DNA from: JAQIBY01 sp034658655 | GTDB lineage: Bacteria > Bacteroidota > Bacteroidia > Bacteroidales > ML635J-15 | Length of the DNA stretch: 20,243 nucleotides | Assembly: GCA_034658655.1 (NCBI GenBank) | Contig: JAYEFQ010000042.1 | Span: forward strand, 1-20,243 | Reading direction: 5' to 3' | Part shown: piece after piece, positions 6,589-14,932 of the stretch | How the letters are laid out: every line of letters starts with the position of its first letter | Position numbering within the stretch: position 1 is the first letter of the stretch | Program-made: the position numbers and the translations under genes | Notes under the pieces: generated by a model | Databases searched by the model: none | Told to the model about the DNA's origin: nothing | Seen by the model: the letters and a program-made list of their open reading frames with translations, nothing else

Positions 6589-8323
6589 GTAAATCAAATA
6601 ATACTTTTGATTCAATTGGTTTAGGGATATAATTATCAAATCCCAATTGCATTAATTTGCGTTTATCATCTGCCATGACAAATGCAGTTTGGGCAATAAT
6701 TGGGATGTTTTCATTTATTTTGCGAATTTCCTGCATTGCTTCTACACCATTAATATTGGGCATCTTAATGTCCATGAGAATTAAATCGATGTCATTATGT
6801 TTTTTTACATAATCAATGGCTTGTTTCCCATCTTTTGCATGCCCAATTTTTGTACAAGTATCCTTTAAGTAAATTTTCAATAGCAGAAAATTACTGTCTT
6901 CATCTTCTGCAATAAGAATGTGTTTTTCACTTTTAAGCGTTAAGGTTCTTGTTTTTCTTTTGTTGATTTGGGAGTCATCATAAATATTGTCGCATGGTTG
7001 CATGGAAATGTAAAATGTACTTCCCTTATTTTCTTTAGACTCTAACCATAGTTTTCCGTTTAAAAGTAGAATTAACTGTTTGGAAATTGATAAGCCAAGT
7101 CCTGTGCCACTATATTTTTTGGTCTGGCTGGTTTCAATTTGGCGAAATCGTTCGAATATTAATTCTTTATAATCTTCTGATATGCCAATCCCTGAGTCTT
7201 CAACAAAAATTAAAAGCTCCTTGTCATTTGGTTTATATCCGAACCTTATTTGTCCTTTGCTGGTGAATTTTATTGCATTTTCAAGCAGGTTGTTTATCAC
7301 TTGAAATAATCTGATGTGATCAGTATTTAAATAGCATGCTTCATGCTCAGGGAAATCAACAATTAGTTCAAGTCCTTTATCCTTACATATTCTATTAAAT
7401 ACTTCATAGGCGTGTTTGAATCCGATACGTAAATCTTTTGTGCGTTTTTGTATGCTGACTTGATTTGTTTCAATTTTTGATAAGTCCAAAATGTCGTTTA
7501 CAATTCGTAAGAGTTGCTTTCCGCTGTTTATAACGATTTCCGCATAATGCGCTTTGTTTTCATCTGTTGAGTCGTTATCTTTAAATAATTCTGAAAATCC
7601 GATAATTCCATTCATTGGTGTTCGAATTTCATGACTCATGTTTGTTAAAAAAGCTGTTTTTAGCTTATCACTTTCCTGCGCTTTGTTTTTTGCGGATTCA
7701 AGAGCTTCTTGATCGGATAATAACTGCTTATTTTTATTTCTTAATTCATTAAAATAATTATCGAGATGACTTGTTCCAATAAGTGATAGAATGCCGGTTG
7801 CAGATAAAAAGAAATTATTGCCGATGTACCATCCGTATTCAATTGAGTTTGTGTCGTATGATAAAATATTTTGTTTGAATAATGCAATGGCATTATATAA
7901 AATAAGCATGGAAACAAAATAAAAAGTCGATTCTGCAAAACTAAAACGAAAAATAAATCCTGACCATAGAATAACGAGAATCAGCCCTGCGTAATATCCC
8001 AGAAAGGCTCCTTCATTGGGTTTCGCGATACAAATCATTGCTAGTAATCCTAGTTGTCCTGCAAATAATAAGGTTTTAAGCAACGGTTTTGCAAAATTTG
8101 AAAAATGCTTTGAATACGATAAGCCGAACACAATTAATATTGCGGGTATAACAAATCCAAAACGTATTAACCAGACGGTTTTAAACTCGCTTGGAATCAT
8201 GAACGGATCAATAATGCCAGAAAGACCATATGTCAATAATGCGGAAATAATGCCTGCACGCGCCATCTTAATTGTAAGACGACCGTTTTCCCCAATATAT
8301 GTTTGGTCTCCCTTTATACGCAT
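6569..8323 (-). CDS. Hybrid sensor histidine kinase with six-helix membrane domain and C-terminal receiver
   Basis: 584 residues. About six hydrophobic segments lie between residues 22 and 185 without a large outside loop, followed by a helical linker (187-222). HisKA has the phospho-accepting H231 in MSHEIRTPMNGI, and HATPase_c has the N-box NLLENAIKF (345-353), DSGIGI (376-381) and GTGLGLS (406-412). A receiver domain starts near 467 with acidic residues D473 and D475, phospho-acceptor D518 in LMDIKMP, T546 and K568. All residues for autophosphorylation and intramolecular phosphotransfer are present. The receiver is the last domain and there is no DNA-binding output, so phosphate must pass to a partner encoded elsewhere, or the receiver regulates the kinase. 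It is divergent from the metal-efflux operon across a 126-bp gap; a functional link is possible but unproved. The signal sensed is unknown. Confidence 0.93.
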   Translation of the reverse strand: MRIKGDQTYIGENGRLTIKMARAGIISALLTYGLSGIIDPFMIPSEFKTVWLIRFGFVIPAILIVFGLSYSKHFSNFAKPLLKTLLFAGQLGLLAMICIAKPNEGAFLGYYAGLILVILWSGFIFRFSFAESTFYFVSMLILYNAIALFKQNILSYDTNSIEYGWYIGNNFFLSATGILSLIGTSHLDNYFNELRNKNKQLLSDQEALESAKNKAQESDKLKTAFLTNMSHEIRTPMNGIIGFSELFKDNDSTDENKAHYAEIVINSGKQLLRIVNDILDLSKIETNQVSIQKRTKDLRIGFKHAYEVFNRICKDKGLELIVDFPEHEACYLNTDHIRLFQVINNLLENAIKFTSKGQIRFGYKPNDKELLIFVEDSGIGISEDYKELIFERFRQIETSQTKKYSGTGLGLSISKQLILLLNGKLWLESKENKGSTFYISMQPCDNIYDDSQINKRKTRTLTLKSEKHILIAEDEDSNFLLLKIYLKDTCTKIGHAKDGKQAIDYVKKHNDIDLILMDIKMPNINGVEAMQEIRKINENIPIIAQTAFVMADDKRKLMQLGFDNYIPKPIESKVLFDLLNDYLA

Positions 8324-8344
8324 TTAAAATTCAACTTTTCTATG

Positions 8345-8352
8345 TAAAGATA
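8345..8352 (-). promoter_or_regulatory. Possible -7 element for the sensor kinase gene
   Basis: On the minus strand this reads TATCTTTA, one mismatch (last base) from TAnnTTTG, 21 bases before the kinase start codon. No -33 box is evident. The rest of the 126-bp divergent intergenic region is AT-rich and shows no convincing operator. Confidence 0.3.
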
Positions 8353-8449
8353 GTAAATAATACATTAATATGTGCTATATGTTTTTTTAAAATATTTGGT
8401 AGAACTTTTGTTTAGTTAAAATGTTATTTTTAAAAGCAAAGTAATAATT

Positions 8450-9712
8450 ATGCAACAATATCTTTTAAAGGTTCTGATTGTCTTTTTGTTTTTCGGATTT
8501 GTGAATTTCGGATTTGCACAATCTGATAATCATGATGAAAAGGAAATATTAAGTTTAGATAAGGCTTTGACACTTTCTATGGAAAATAATCTGGCACTTA
8601 ATCGATTAAGTGCCGAAACCGAGCAAGTGAAAAATGCTTGGAAATCACAATCAGGATTAGCAAATCCAGAACTGATTTATTATCAAAATGGCATGGGTGA
8701 AACTGATTTGTATTTTGAACAGGCAATTGGTATATCACAAAGTTTTGAAAAACCATTGCAAAATATCTGGTTGAAAAAAATTGCAAATCTTGATATGGCA
8801 ATTTTGCAAGAATCCATAACGCATTATAAGATTCATTTAATTGCTATGGTGAAAATGCATTATGTTGAGGTTTTATATGCACTGTATTTCCATGAATTGA
8901 CTCAAGAGCGAGTTGGAATCTATGAATCATTAAAAGAAGCAGTTGATTTAAAACATGAAAGCGGAACGGCCGATTTGATGAATAAATACAGTGCCTCAGT
9001 AAAGCTTTATGAAGCAAAAAATCGATTAAGTATGGCTGAGTCTGATTTACATAAAGCACGTTATAATCTTTTTGAGGTGATTGGCTTGGAGTCTGATCAA
9101 CAGCTTTATACAATCGGCTTTGAGGATAGCCTGCAAACGCATGAAAATTATCTTGATCAACATGTTGTCTTAGATAGTTTGTCCGATTTTCCCGGAGTTA
9201 GAATTGAACAATTGAAAATTCAACGTGCCGATGAGGCTATTAAATCAGCAAAAGCTGCATGGTTTCCATCGGTAAGCGTGTCTTATTTGAGGCAAGATTT
9301 TTCTACCGGATACGAATTTAATGGCATTGAATTGGGAGTGGAAATTCCACTTTGGGGTGCACGAACTATAAATCCTGAAGTGAAAGTTACGGAGTCCAAA
9401 ATGATGCAACAGGAATGGCATGCAAAGGAAACTTTATTAAAATATAAACGACAGGTTGAACATGCTTGGCACGCTTACGAAAAAGCGAGAGAGGTTGTTC
9501 TTATTTATCAAAATACGCTTGGAAATGAAACACAAAAGCTGCTGGATTTAAGCCAGGAGGCTTACCTTATGGGAGAAATTGATTTGATTAATTTGCTTGA
9601 AGCACAAAACATGTTCCTTAATAATCAGGAAATATATTTATCCGCTTTGCGCGATTATTATACTTATCTTATTGAATTAGAGAAATTCACAGAACAAAAA
9701 CTAGTTTATTAG
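8450..9712 (+). CDS. TolC-family outer-membrane efflux channel (CusC/CzcC type)
   Basis: A 420-residue protein with a Sec signal peptide (residues 1 to about 23, ending FGFA before QS). Two repeats of long amphipathic helices follow, with TolC-family features: ALTLSMENNLALNRL near the N-terminus, and an outer-membrane strand region VSVSYLRQDF with GIELGVEIPLWG (roughly residues 275-305). It forms the trimeric outer-membrane duct of a tripartite pump. It is the first gene of an efflux operon, 6 bases before the adaptor gene. Its N-terminus lacks a lipobox cysteine, unlike E. coli CusC. Confidence 0.9.
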   Translation: MQQYLLKVLIVFLFFGFVNFGFAQSDNHDEKEILSLDKALTLSMENNLALNRLSAETEQVKNAWKSQSGLANPELIYYQNGMGETDLYFEQAIGISQSFEKPLQNIWLKKIANLDMAILQESITHYKIHLIAMVKMHYVEVLYALYFHELTQERVGIYESLKEAVDLKHESGTADLMNKYSASVKLYEAKNRLSMAESDLHKARYNLFEVIGLESDQQLYTIGFEDSLQTHENYLDQHVVLDSLSDFPGVRIEQLKIQRADEAIKSAKAAWFPSVSVSYLRQDFSTGYEFNGIELGVEIPLWGARTINPEVKVTESKMMQQEWHAKETLLKYKRQVEHAWHAYEKAREVVLIYQNTLGNETQKLLDLSQEAYLMGEIDLINLLEAQNMFLNNQEIYLSALRDYYTYLIELEKFTEQKLVY

Positions 9713-9718
9713 TAACTT

Positions 9719-10879
9719 ATGAAAAAACGATATTTAGGATTAATTGTATTGCTTGGTTTTGGCTTGTTTTCAGCATGTCAAAATGAAAAGCAGAAAACAG
9801 ATGAACCCAAAACGACTGAAAATGACGATGCATTTTTGGATTTATCAGATAAGGGGTTGTCTTATGATGATATAGTTTTTTATGAAGTTGGAGCCGAGCG
9901 GAGATTACAGCATCGTGCTGTTCCTGGGGTAGCTCAATCTGCTCCAAATTATATCAGTTTTGTCGCTGCCCCCGTTAATGGAATTATTAGTTCAATGTAT
10001 GTCAATGAGGGGCAAGCTGTAAAAAAAGGACAAGTATTGATGGAAATAGAAAGCCTAGAATACGGACAATTGCTGTCTGATTTTTTGCAAGGAAATTCTA
10101 ATTTGCAATATCAAAAAGGTCGATTAGATAGAAATGAAGAGCTTGCTGAAAAAGGCATTACGAGTCAGTCTGAAATGGAATCAATAAGGGCAGAATATTG
10201 GTTCGCAAAATCAAATTTTATTGCCGTCCGTGCTCGATTATTGACATTAGGCTTATCTGATCAGGAAATTGAAAAATTGAAAACGGTCGAACAAATTGAA
10301 CCACATCTTTTAATTCGCTCCCGAATTGATGGGGTAATTAATGAGCACTTTGTTGAACTCGGTATGCCAGTAAAAGCTTATGATAATCTGGCGACAGTAA
10401 TTAATCCGAAATATCTACTCGTAAAAGCCTTTTTGTCACCTGAAGATTTGCGCTATGTTTCTGTCGGAGATTCTGTTTCCATTGTTAGGCAAAGTGATAA
10501 TCAAAATGGAATAAAGTCTGTTATTGCGTCAATTAATCCTGCACTCGATGGAAATTCTAAAGCCATGATTGCAAATATTCTTATCCATACCGATGGGAAA
10601 TGGCCTTTGCCGGGGGAGAATTTACGCGTTACACTGAAGTCTGAAGTGCCTGAGCATGTATTTGCAGTTCCTGCATCTGCAATTAGTTGGTTGGGTGAAG
10701 ACGCTGTTGTGTATGTAGCTGTCCCTGAAAATCGGGTGGAGGTACGTACTGTTGAAATATTGAGTTCGGATGAAAATTTTAGTTTCATTGAAAAGGGATT
10801 GATTGCCGGCGAAAACGTGGCAACAAATGAAATTTTCACCTTGAAATCTTTGGTTCGTTTAAATGAATTTGCCGAATAG
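9719..10879 (+). CDS. RND efflux periplasmic adaptor (membrane fusion) lipoprotein
   Basis: 386 residues with a lipoprotein signal peptide ending LFSAC, which places the lipidated cysteine at C20. The biotinyl-lipoyl-like half-motif FVAAPVNGIISSMYVNEGQ (81-99) is followed by KKGQVLMEIES, then a helical hairpin (about 115-180), the second lipoyl half IRSRIDGVINEHFVELG, a beta-barrel and a membrane-proximal domain. This is the HlyD/CusB-type architecture. It links the inner-membrane pump to the TolC-like channel. No Met- or His-rich metal-binding segment is obvious, so it does not reveal the substrate. It lies 6 bases after the channel gene and 2 bases before the pump gene. Confidence 0.92.
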   Translation: MKKRYLGLIVLLGFGLFSACQNEKQKTDEPKTTENDDAFLDLSDKGLSYDDIVFYEVGAERRLQHRAVPGVAQSAPNYISFVAAPVNGIISSMYVNEGQAVKKGQVLMEIESLEYGQLLSDFLQGNSNLQYQKGRLDRNEELAEKGITSQSEMESIRAEYWFAKSNFIAVRARLLTLGLSDQEIEKLKTVEQIEPHLLIRSRIDGVINEHFVELGMPVKAYDNLATVINPKYLLVKAFLSPEDLRYVSVGDSVSIVRQSDNQNGIKSVIASINPALDGNSKAMIANILIHTDGKWPLPGENLRVTLKSEVPEHVFAVPASAISWLGEDAVVYVAVPENRVEVRTVEILSSDENFSFIEKGLIAGENVATNEIFTLKSLVRLNEFAE

Positions 10880-10881
10880 TT

Positions 10882-13800
10882 ATGCTTAAAAAAATTATAG
10901 AATTTTCCGTAAAACAGAAATACATTGCGCTTGCATTGGTTTTTTTAATGGCGGTAACAGGGTTTTTCGCCTTGAGAAATATCCCAATCAATTCACTCCC
11001 TGATGTAACGCCGGTACAAGTGCTTGTTATTACAAAGGCTGGTCGATATTCGCCTTTTGACGTTGAAAAATTGGTTAGTTATCCCATTGAAAATGCAATG
11101 AATGGCTTGCCCGATGTGAAGGAAGTGCGTTCCATTTCTCAATTTGGATTGTCGGCTGTTACTATTGAGTTTGATGAAAAATCGGATATTTATTTTGTTA
11201 GACAACTTGTGTCTCAGCGATTACAATCTATTGTAGATGAATTGCCTGAAGGAGTTTCTGTACCACAGCTGGGGCCTGTTTCTACTGCTCTTGGCGAAAT
11301 TTATCAATATCAAGTTGTTGGCGCTTTCCATAGCCTTACAGAGCTTCGGGGTATTCAGGATTGGCTGATTGCACCACAATTAAAAACCATTAAAGGTGTG
11401 ACTGAAATTAATTCTTTTGGTGGATTTGTTAAACAAGTTGAGGTGGAAGTCTTGCCCGGGAAACTTAGACAGTATAATATCGGTTTGGACGAAGTGTTTG
11501 ATGCAATATCAAATAATAATGCCGTTTCTGGGGGAAATTATCTCACATTTAATCGCGAACAATATATTATTCGAGGAATTGGGATGATTGAATCTGTTCA
11601 GGATATTGAGCAAATTATCGTTAAAAATATTGAGGGAAATCCGGTATATGTTCGAAATATTGCGAATGTAAGCCAAGGGAAACAAATTCGACAAGGTGCC
11701 GTTACTCGTGATGGAAATGGAGAAGTTGTGACAGGAATTGTTATGATGTTGCGCGGAGAAAACGGACGGAAAGTGATTCAGGAAATTGAAACTAAAATTG
11801 ATGATGTTAACCAGTCCTTGCCTAAGGGTGTAAAAATTGAAAAGTTTTATGATCAAAGTAATCTTATCTCTCGTACGACAAATACTTTATCAAAAAACTT
11901 GATTGAAGGTGGCTTGCTTGTTATTCTTATCTTGCTTTTGTTATTGGGCGATTTCCGTGGGGCTATTATTGTTGCATTGGTTATTCCGCTTTCCATGTTG
12001 TTTGCTTTTATCGGTATGAAAGAGCTCGGATTAGCTGCAAATTTGATGAGCTTAGGGGCTATTGATTTTGGTATGATAGTGGATGGTTCTGTTGTGATGA
12101 TAGAAAACATCATTCATCGACGGCAAAAATCTGACGGCAAAGGAGGAAATGAACTCATTATTGATGCTGCAAAAGAAGTTGCGCGCCCTATATTTTTTGG
12201 TGTGCTGATTATTCTTGTGGTGTATATTCCGGTAATGACTTTTAGCGGGATGGAAGGGGTTTTATATCGCCCTATGGCAATTACTGTTGGACTTGCTGTA
12301 TTTGGCTCGCTTTTGCTGGCCTTAGTGTTTATACCTGCAATGATGAGCATTCGTATCAGTCGTAAAAAACAAAAAAAACCAAAACGTGAAAACTGGTTAA
12401 TTCGTTCTTTGCGACCTGCTTATGAGAAAGCGTTGAATGTAACATTAGAGCATAAATGGAGGATAGTCGGAATTGCCGGAGCGGTATTTGTTCTCAGTGT
12501 GTTTTTAATGACACGAATGGGAACCGAATTTTTACCGGAGCTTGATGAAGGTTCAATTCTCGTGGAAGAAGTTCGTATGCCAAGTGTTACGCTTGAGGAA
12601 AGTGTTGAGAAAGCAAATGAGCTAGCTGGGCGTTTAATGGAAAACATTCCAGAAATTAAAACAGTTGTTCCTAAAACTGGTCGTTCTGATTTGGCGAATG
12701 ACTGGATGGGTGTTCACCAAACGGATGTCTGGGTTTTATTAAATCCCGAAAAAACATGGCGCGATGGGATAGAAAAAGAAGATATTGAGCGGGAAATTCA
12801 GCCATTTTTGGAAAATGAACCCGGATTGTCTTACAATTTTACCCAACCTATTGCTATGCGTGTCGATGAGTTGACAAGTGGTGTGAAATCTGACCTTGCA
12901 GTTGTGATATATGGTGAAGATTTAGATAGTTTGTCTGCTATCAGCAAACGAATTGCAGCAAAACTACCTAACCTGAAAGGAACTGAAAACTATTTCGTTG
13001 ATCAACCCGTAGGGCAACCTTATTTTACAATTGAAGCCGATCGTGAAGCCCTTGCTCGATATGGACTAAATGTTCAAGATGTGCAGCATGTTATTGAAGC
13101 CGGAATTGGTGGGAAAACAGTCAGTTCAATATTTGAAGGACAACGCCGTTTTGATATTCAGGTTAGATATCCAGAAGATTTACGTTCAAATTTTGCTGCG
13201 ATTCGGGATATTCCCGTGCAATTACCAAATGGAAAAGGCTTTGTTTCATTGTCTGCTGTTTCAAAAATATCCGCACAGGAAGGCCCACGTGAAATACAGC
13301 GTGAAAACGGATGGAGGCGCCTGATTGTCGGAATCAATATTGAGGATATTGATATGGGAACTTATGTGGCAGAATTAAAACAAGTGATTAATGATGATGT
13401 CAAAGTGCCAGCCGGATATTTTTTTAATTATGGTGGCGCATTTGAAAACCAACAAAGAGCAATGCATCATCTGTTAGTTATTGTTCCGCTCGTTTTATTT
13501 TTAATTATTGGGCTTTTGTATCTCAATTTCAATAAGTTGAGTTATGCATTTTTGGTTTTTCTAAACTTGCCATTAGCGCTGAGTGGTGGTGTATTTCTAC
13601 TGTTTATCCGTGATATGTATTTGTCTGTTTCTGCCAGTATCGGATTTATTGCATTGTTTGGGGTCGCTGTCCTTAACGGGATCGTTTTAGTGTCTCATTT
13701 AAATGAAATCCGAAAATCCAAAAGCAATCAAAGCTTAAAAGCATTAGTGATTACTGGAGCATCTGACAGATTACGTCCGGTATTGATGACTGCCTTGGTA

Positions 13801-13977
13801 GCTTCGCTTGGATTTGTTCCTATGGCATTTAATACAGGACCTGGGTCAGAAGTACAGTCTCCATTAGCAACCGTTGTAATCGGTGGGTTAATAACATCTA
13901 CCTTATTGACATTATTTGTTTTGCCGACAATCTATCATTGGATGGAAGGCCGAAAAGCAAAAAAAGCAGCGAATTAA
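10882..13977 (+). CDS. CusA/CzcA-family heavy-metal efflux RND pump (HME type)
   Basis: 1031 residues, the usual length of HME-RND pumps, with 12 membrane helices and two large periplasmic loops. The family signature lies in the fourth helix: D395, D401 and E408 in AIDFGMIVDGSVVMIEN. These align with the proton-relay residues D402, D408 and E415 of CzcA. The N-terminus (KQKYIALALVFL, then IPINSLPDVTPVQV) is typical of the subfamily. It exports divalent or monovalent metal ions from periplasm or cytoplasm using the proton gradient. Sequence alone does not tell Cu/Ag from Zn/Co/Cd. It is the last gene of the operon. Its stop codon shares bases with the stop of the leftward beta-barrel gene (TTAA at 13974-13977). 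Confidence 0.95.
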   Translation: MLKKIIEFSVKQKYIALALVFLMAVTGFFALRNIPINSLPDVTPVQVLVITKAGRYSPFDVEKLVSYPIENAMNGLPDVKEVRSISQFGLSAVTIEFDEKSDIYFVRQLVSQRLQSIVDELPEGVSVPQLGPVSTALGEIYQYQVVGAFHSLTELRGIQDWLIAPQLKTIKGVTEINSFGGFVKQVEVEVLPGKLRQYNIGLDEVFDAISNNNAVSGGNYLTFNREQYIIRGIGMIESVQDIEQIIVKNIEGNPVYVRNIANVSQGKQIRQGAVTRDGNGEVVTGIVMMLRGENGRKVIQEIETKIDDVNQSLPKGVKIEKFYDQSNLISRTTNTLSKNLIEGGLLVILILLLLLGDFRGAIIVALVIPLSMLFAFIGMKELGLAANLMSLGAIDFGMIVDGSVVMIENIIHRRQKSDGKGGNELIIDAAKEVARPIFFGVLIILVVYIPVMTFSGMEGVLYRPMAITVGLAVFGSLLLALVFIPAMMSIRISRKKQKKPKRENWLIRSLRPAYEKALNVTLEHKWRIVGIAGAVFVLSVFLMTRMGTEFLPELDEGSILVEEVRMPSVTLEESVEKANELAGRLMENIPEIKTVVPKTGRSDLANDWMGVHQTDVWVLLNPEKTWRDGIEKEDIEREIQPFLENEPGLSYNFTQPIAMRVDELTSGVKSDLAVVIYGEDLDSLSAISKRIAAKLPNLKGTENYFVDQPVGQPYFTIEADREALARYGLNVQDVQHVIEAGIGGKTVSSIFEGQRRFDIQVRYPEDLRSNFAAIRDIPVQLPNGKGFVSLSAVSKISAQEGPREIQRENGWRRLIVGINIEDIDMGTYVAELKQVINDDVKVPAGYFFNYGGAFENQQRAMHHLLVIVPLVLFLIIGLLYLNFNKLSYAFLVFLNLPLALSGGVFLLFIRDMYLSVSASIGFIALFGVAVLNGIVLVSHLNEIRKSKSNQSLKALVITGASDRLRPVLMTALVASLGFVPMAFNTGPGSEVQSPLATVVIGGLITSTLLTLFVLPTIYHWMEGRKAKKAAN

Positions 13978-14603
13978 AAATGCACTGCAATATACACATT
14001 TGCCCCAAATAGCATAATGTGTTGTTGGTAAAATTCTTGAGGAATTGGCAGCATGGCAGTAACATGCACCATCGGTTCTAATCCAATGTCAAGTCGCTTG
14101 TTAGGCATATAATGAAAGACAGTACTTCCGAAAAAGCCCAAGCCGTTTTGATTGTAATAATCAGTGCTGGCAACGGCAATTTCTATGGACATTCCCATTT
14201 TAATGGCAAACCAATTTGTGAAATTATGCTGTAAAAATACTGGTAGATAAACCAATTCAGCAGTTTGTTCAAAATCTAAGCTGAATTCTGAGGTTCTTAA
14301 GCTGCTTTTTGTTACATTTCTATATGCTTGATTTGTTGTCGTTAAATAGCTTAACCCAAAACCTAATGCAAGTTTGTCATCCATTGGATAGGAGTAGGTA
14401 AATCCTATTTCTCGCGCAATTCCGTCTTTTATATTTGCAGACTGTGTAGGTTCACGAAATCTAAAAAAGTTGCTTTGCATATATCCGGTTGAAACTCTTA
14501 GTCGGTTGTTTAGCACTAAACTGTCTTGCTGTGCCATTACGTTGCTTGCAAATAATGATATTGAAAGTATGATAATCAAAAAATATGTGTGCAATAATTT
14601 CAT
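13974..14603 (-). CDS. Predicted outer-membrane beta-barrel protein of unknown function
   Basis: 209 residues with a clear signal peptide (1 to about 24, ending NVMA before QQDS). Alternating hydrophobic/polar strands follow, such as LRVSTGYMQSNFFRF, FGLSYLTTTNQAY and AIKMGMSIEIAVAS. The protein ends in an aromatic residue (VYIAVHF), as beta-barrels recognised by the Bam machinery do. The size fits an 8- to 10-stranded barrel. I do not recognise a specific family. It is transcribed toward the efflux pump gene with overlapping stop codons and is separated by 329 bases from the divergent nifJ. Any relation to metal efflux is speculative. Confidence 0.7.
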   Translation of the reverse strand: MKLLHTYFLIIILSISLFASNVMAQQDSLVLNNRLRVSTGYMQSNFFRFREPTQSANIKDGIAREIGFTYSYPMDDKLALGFGLSYLTTTNQAYRNVTKSSLRTSEFSLDFEQTAELVYLPVFLQHNFTNWFAIKMGMSIEIAVASTDYYNQNGLGFFGSTVFHYMPNKRLDIGLEPMVHVTAMLPIPQEFYQQHIMLFGANVYIAVHF

Positions 14604-14932
14604 TTATTCAAAATATGTTTTTTCTATAAACGCATGAAATGCAAAAATCGGTGCAATTTTTTAGAAAATCTTTTAAAATTCTCTTATTTTTTCATGAGTT
14701 TTCAACTGCATACCGTTAAAAACCTTTTGTTTGGCGGTAAAAATAATCAAAAAATATAAGATTAAACTAATTGCTTGTTTAGACCTGTTTTAAGTTAGTA
14801 TTAAGTATTGTAAAACACATGAAATTATGCTTGAAAATCCATTTAATTCTGTTAATTTAGCAATTCCAAAAACAATGTTTGGGAATGTTTTAATGAACGA
14901 ATTTTTAATGTGTAATTAATATCCGAATAGAC
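14604..14932. other. 329-bp divergent intergenic region before nifJ
   Basis: AT-rich, without a recognisable RNA or strong hairpin. A TTTG at 14878-14881 could be a -33 element for nifJ, but no good TAnnTTTG lies 19-21 bases downstream. A 30-codon open frame (14827-14919) ends 13 bases before nifJ; it has no supporting features. The promoters of nifJ and the barrel gene must lie here but I cannot place them. Confidence 0.6.

Noticed and set aside
8324..8449. ACAT-N4-ATGT around 8360 as an operator between the kinase and efflux genes
   Set aside because: The dyad has only 4-bp arms in AT-rich DNA and no second copy nearby; chance is sufficient.
11509..12350. Chain of minus-strand open frames opposite the RND pump gene
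   Set aside because: They are antisense shadows of a strongly conserved gene, with compositions mirroring the codon usage of the sense strand.
14827..14919. Thirty-codon open frame just upstream of nifJ, possible leader peptide
   Set aside because: No ribosome-binding signal, no attenuator-like hairpin after it, and no recognisable motif. Open frames this short are expected by chance in AT-rich DNA.
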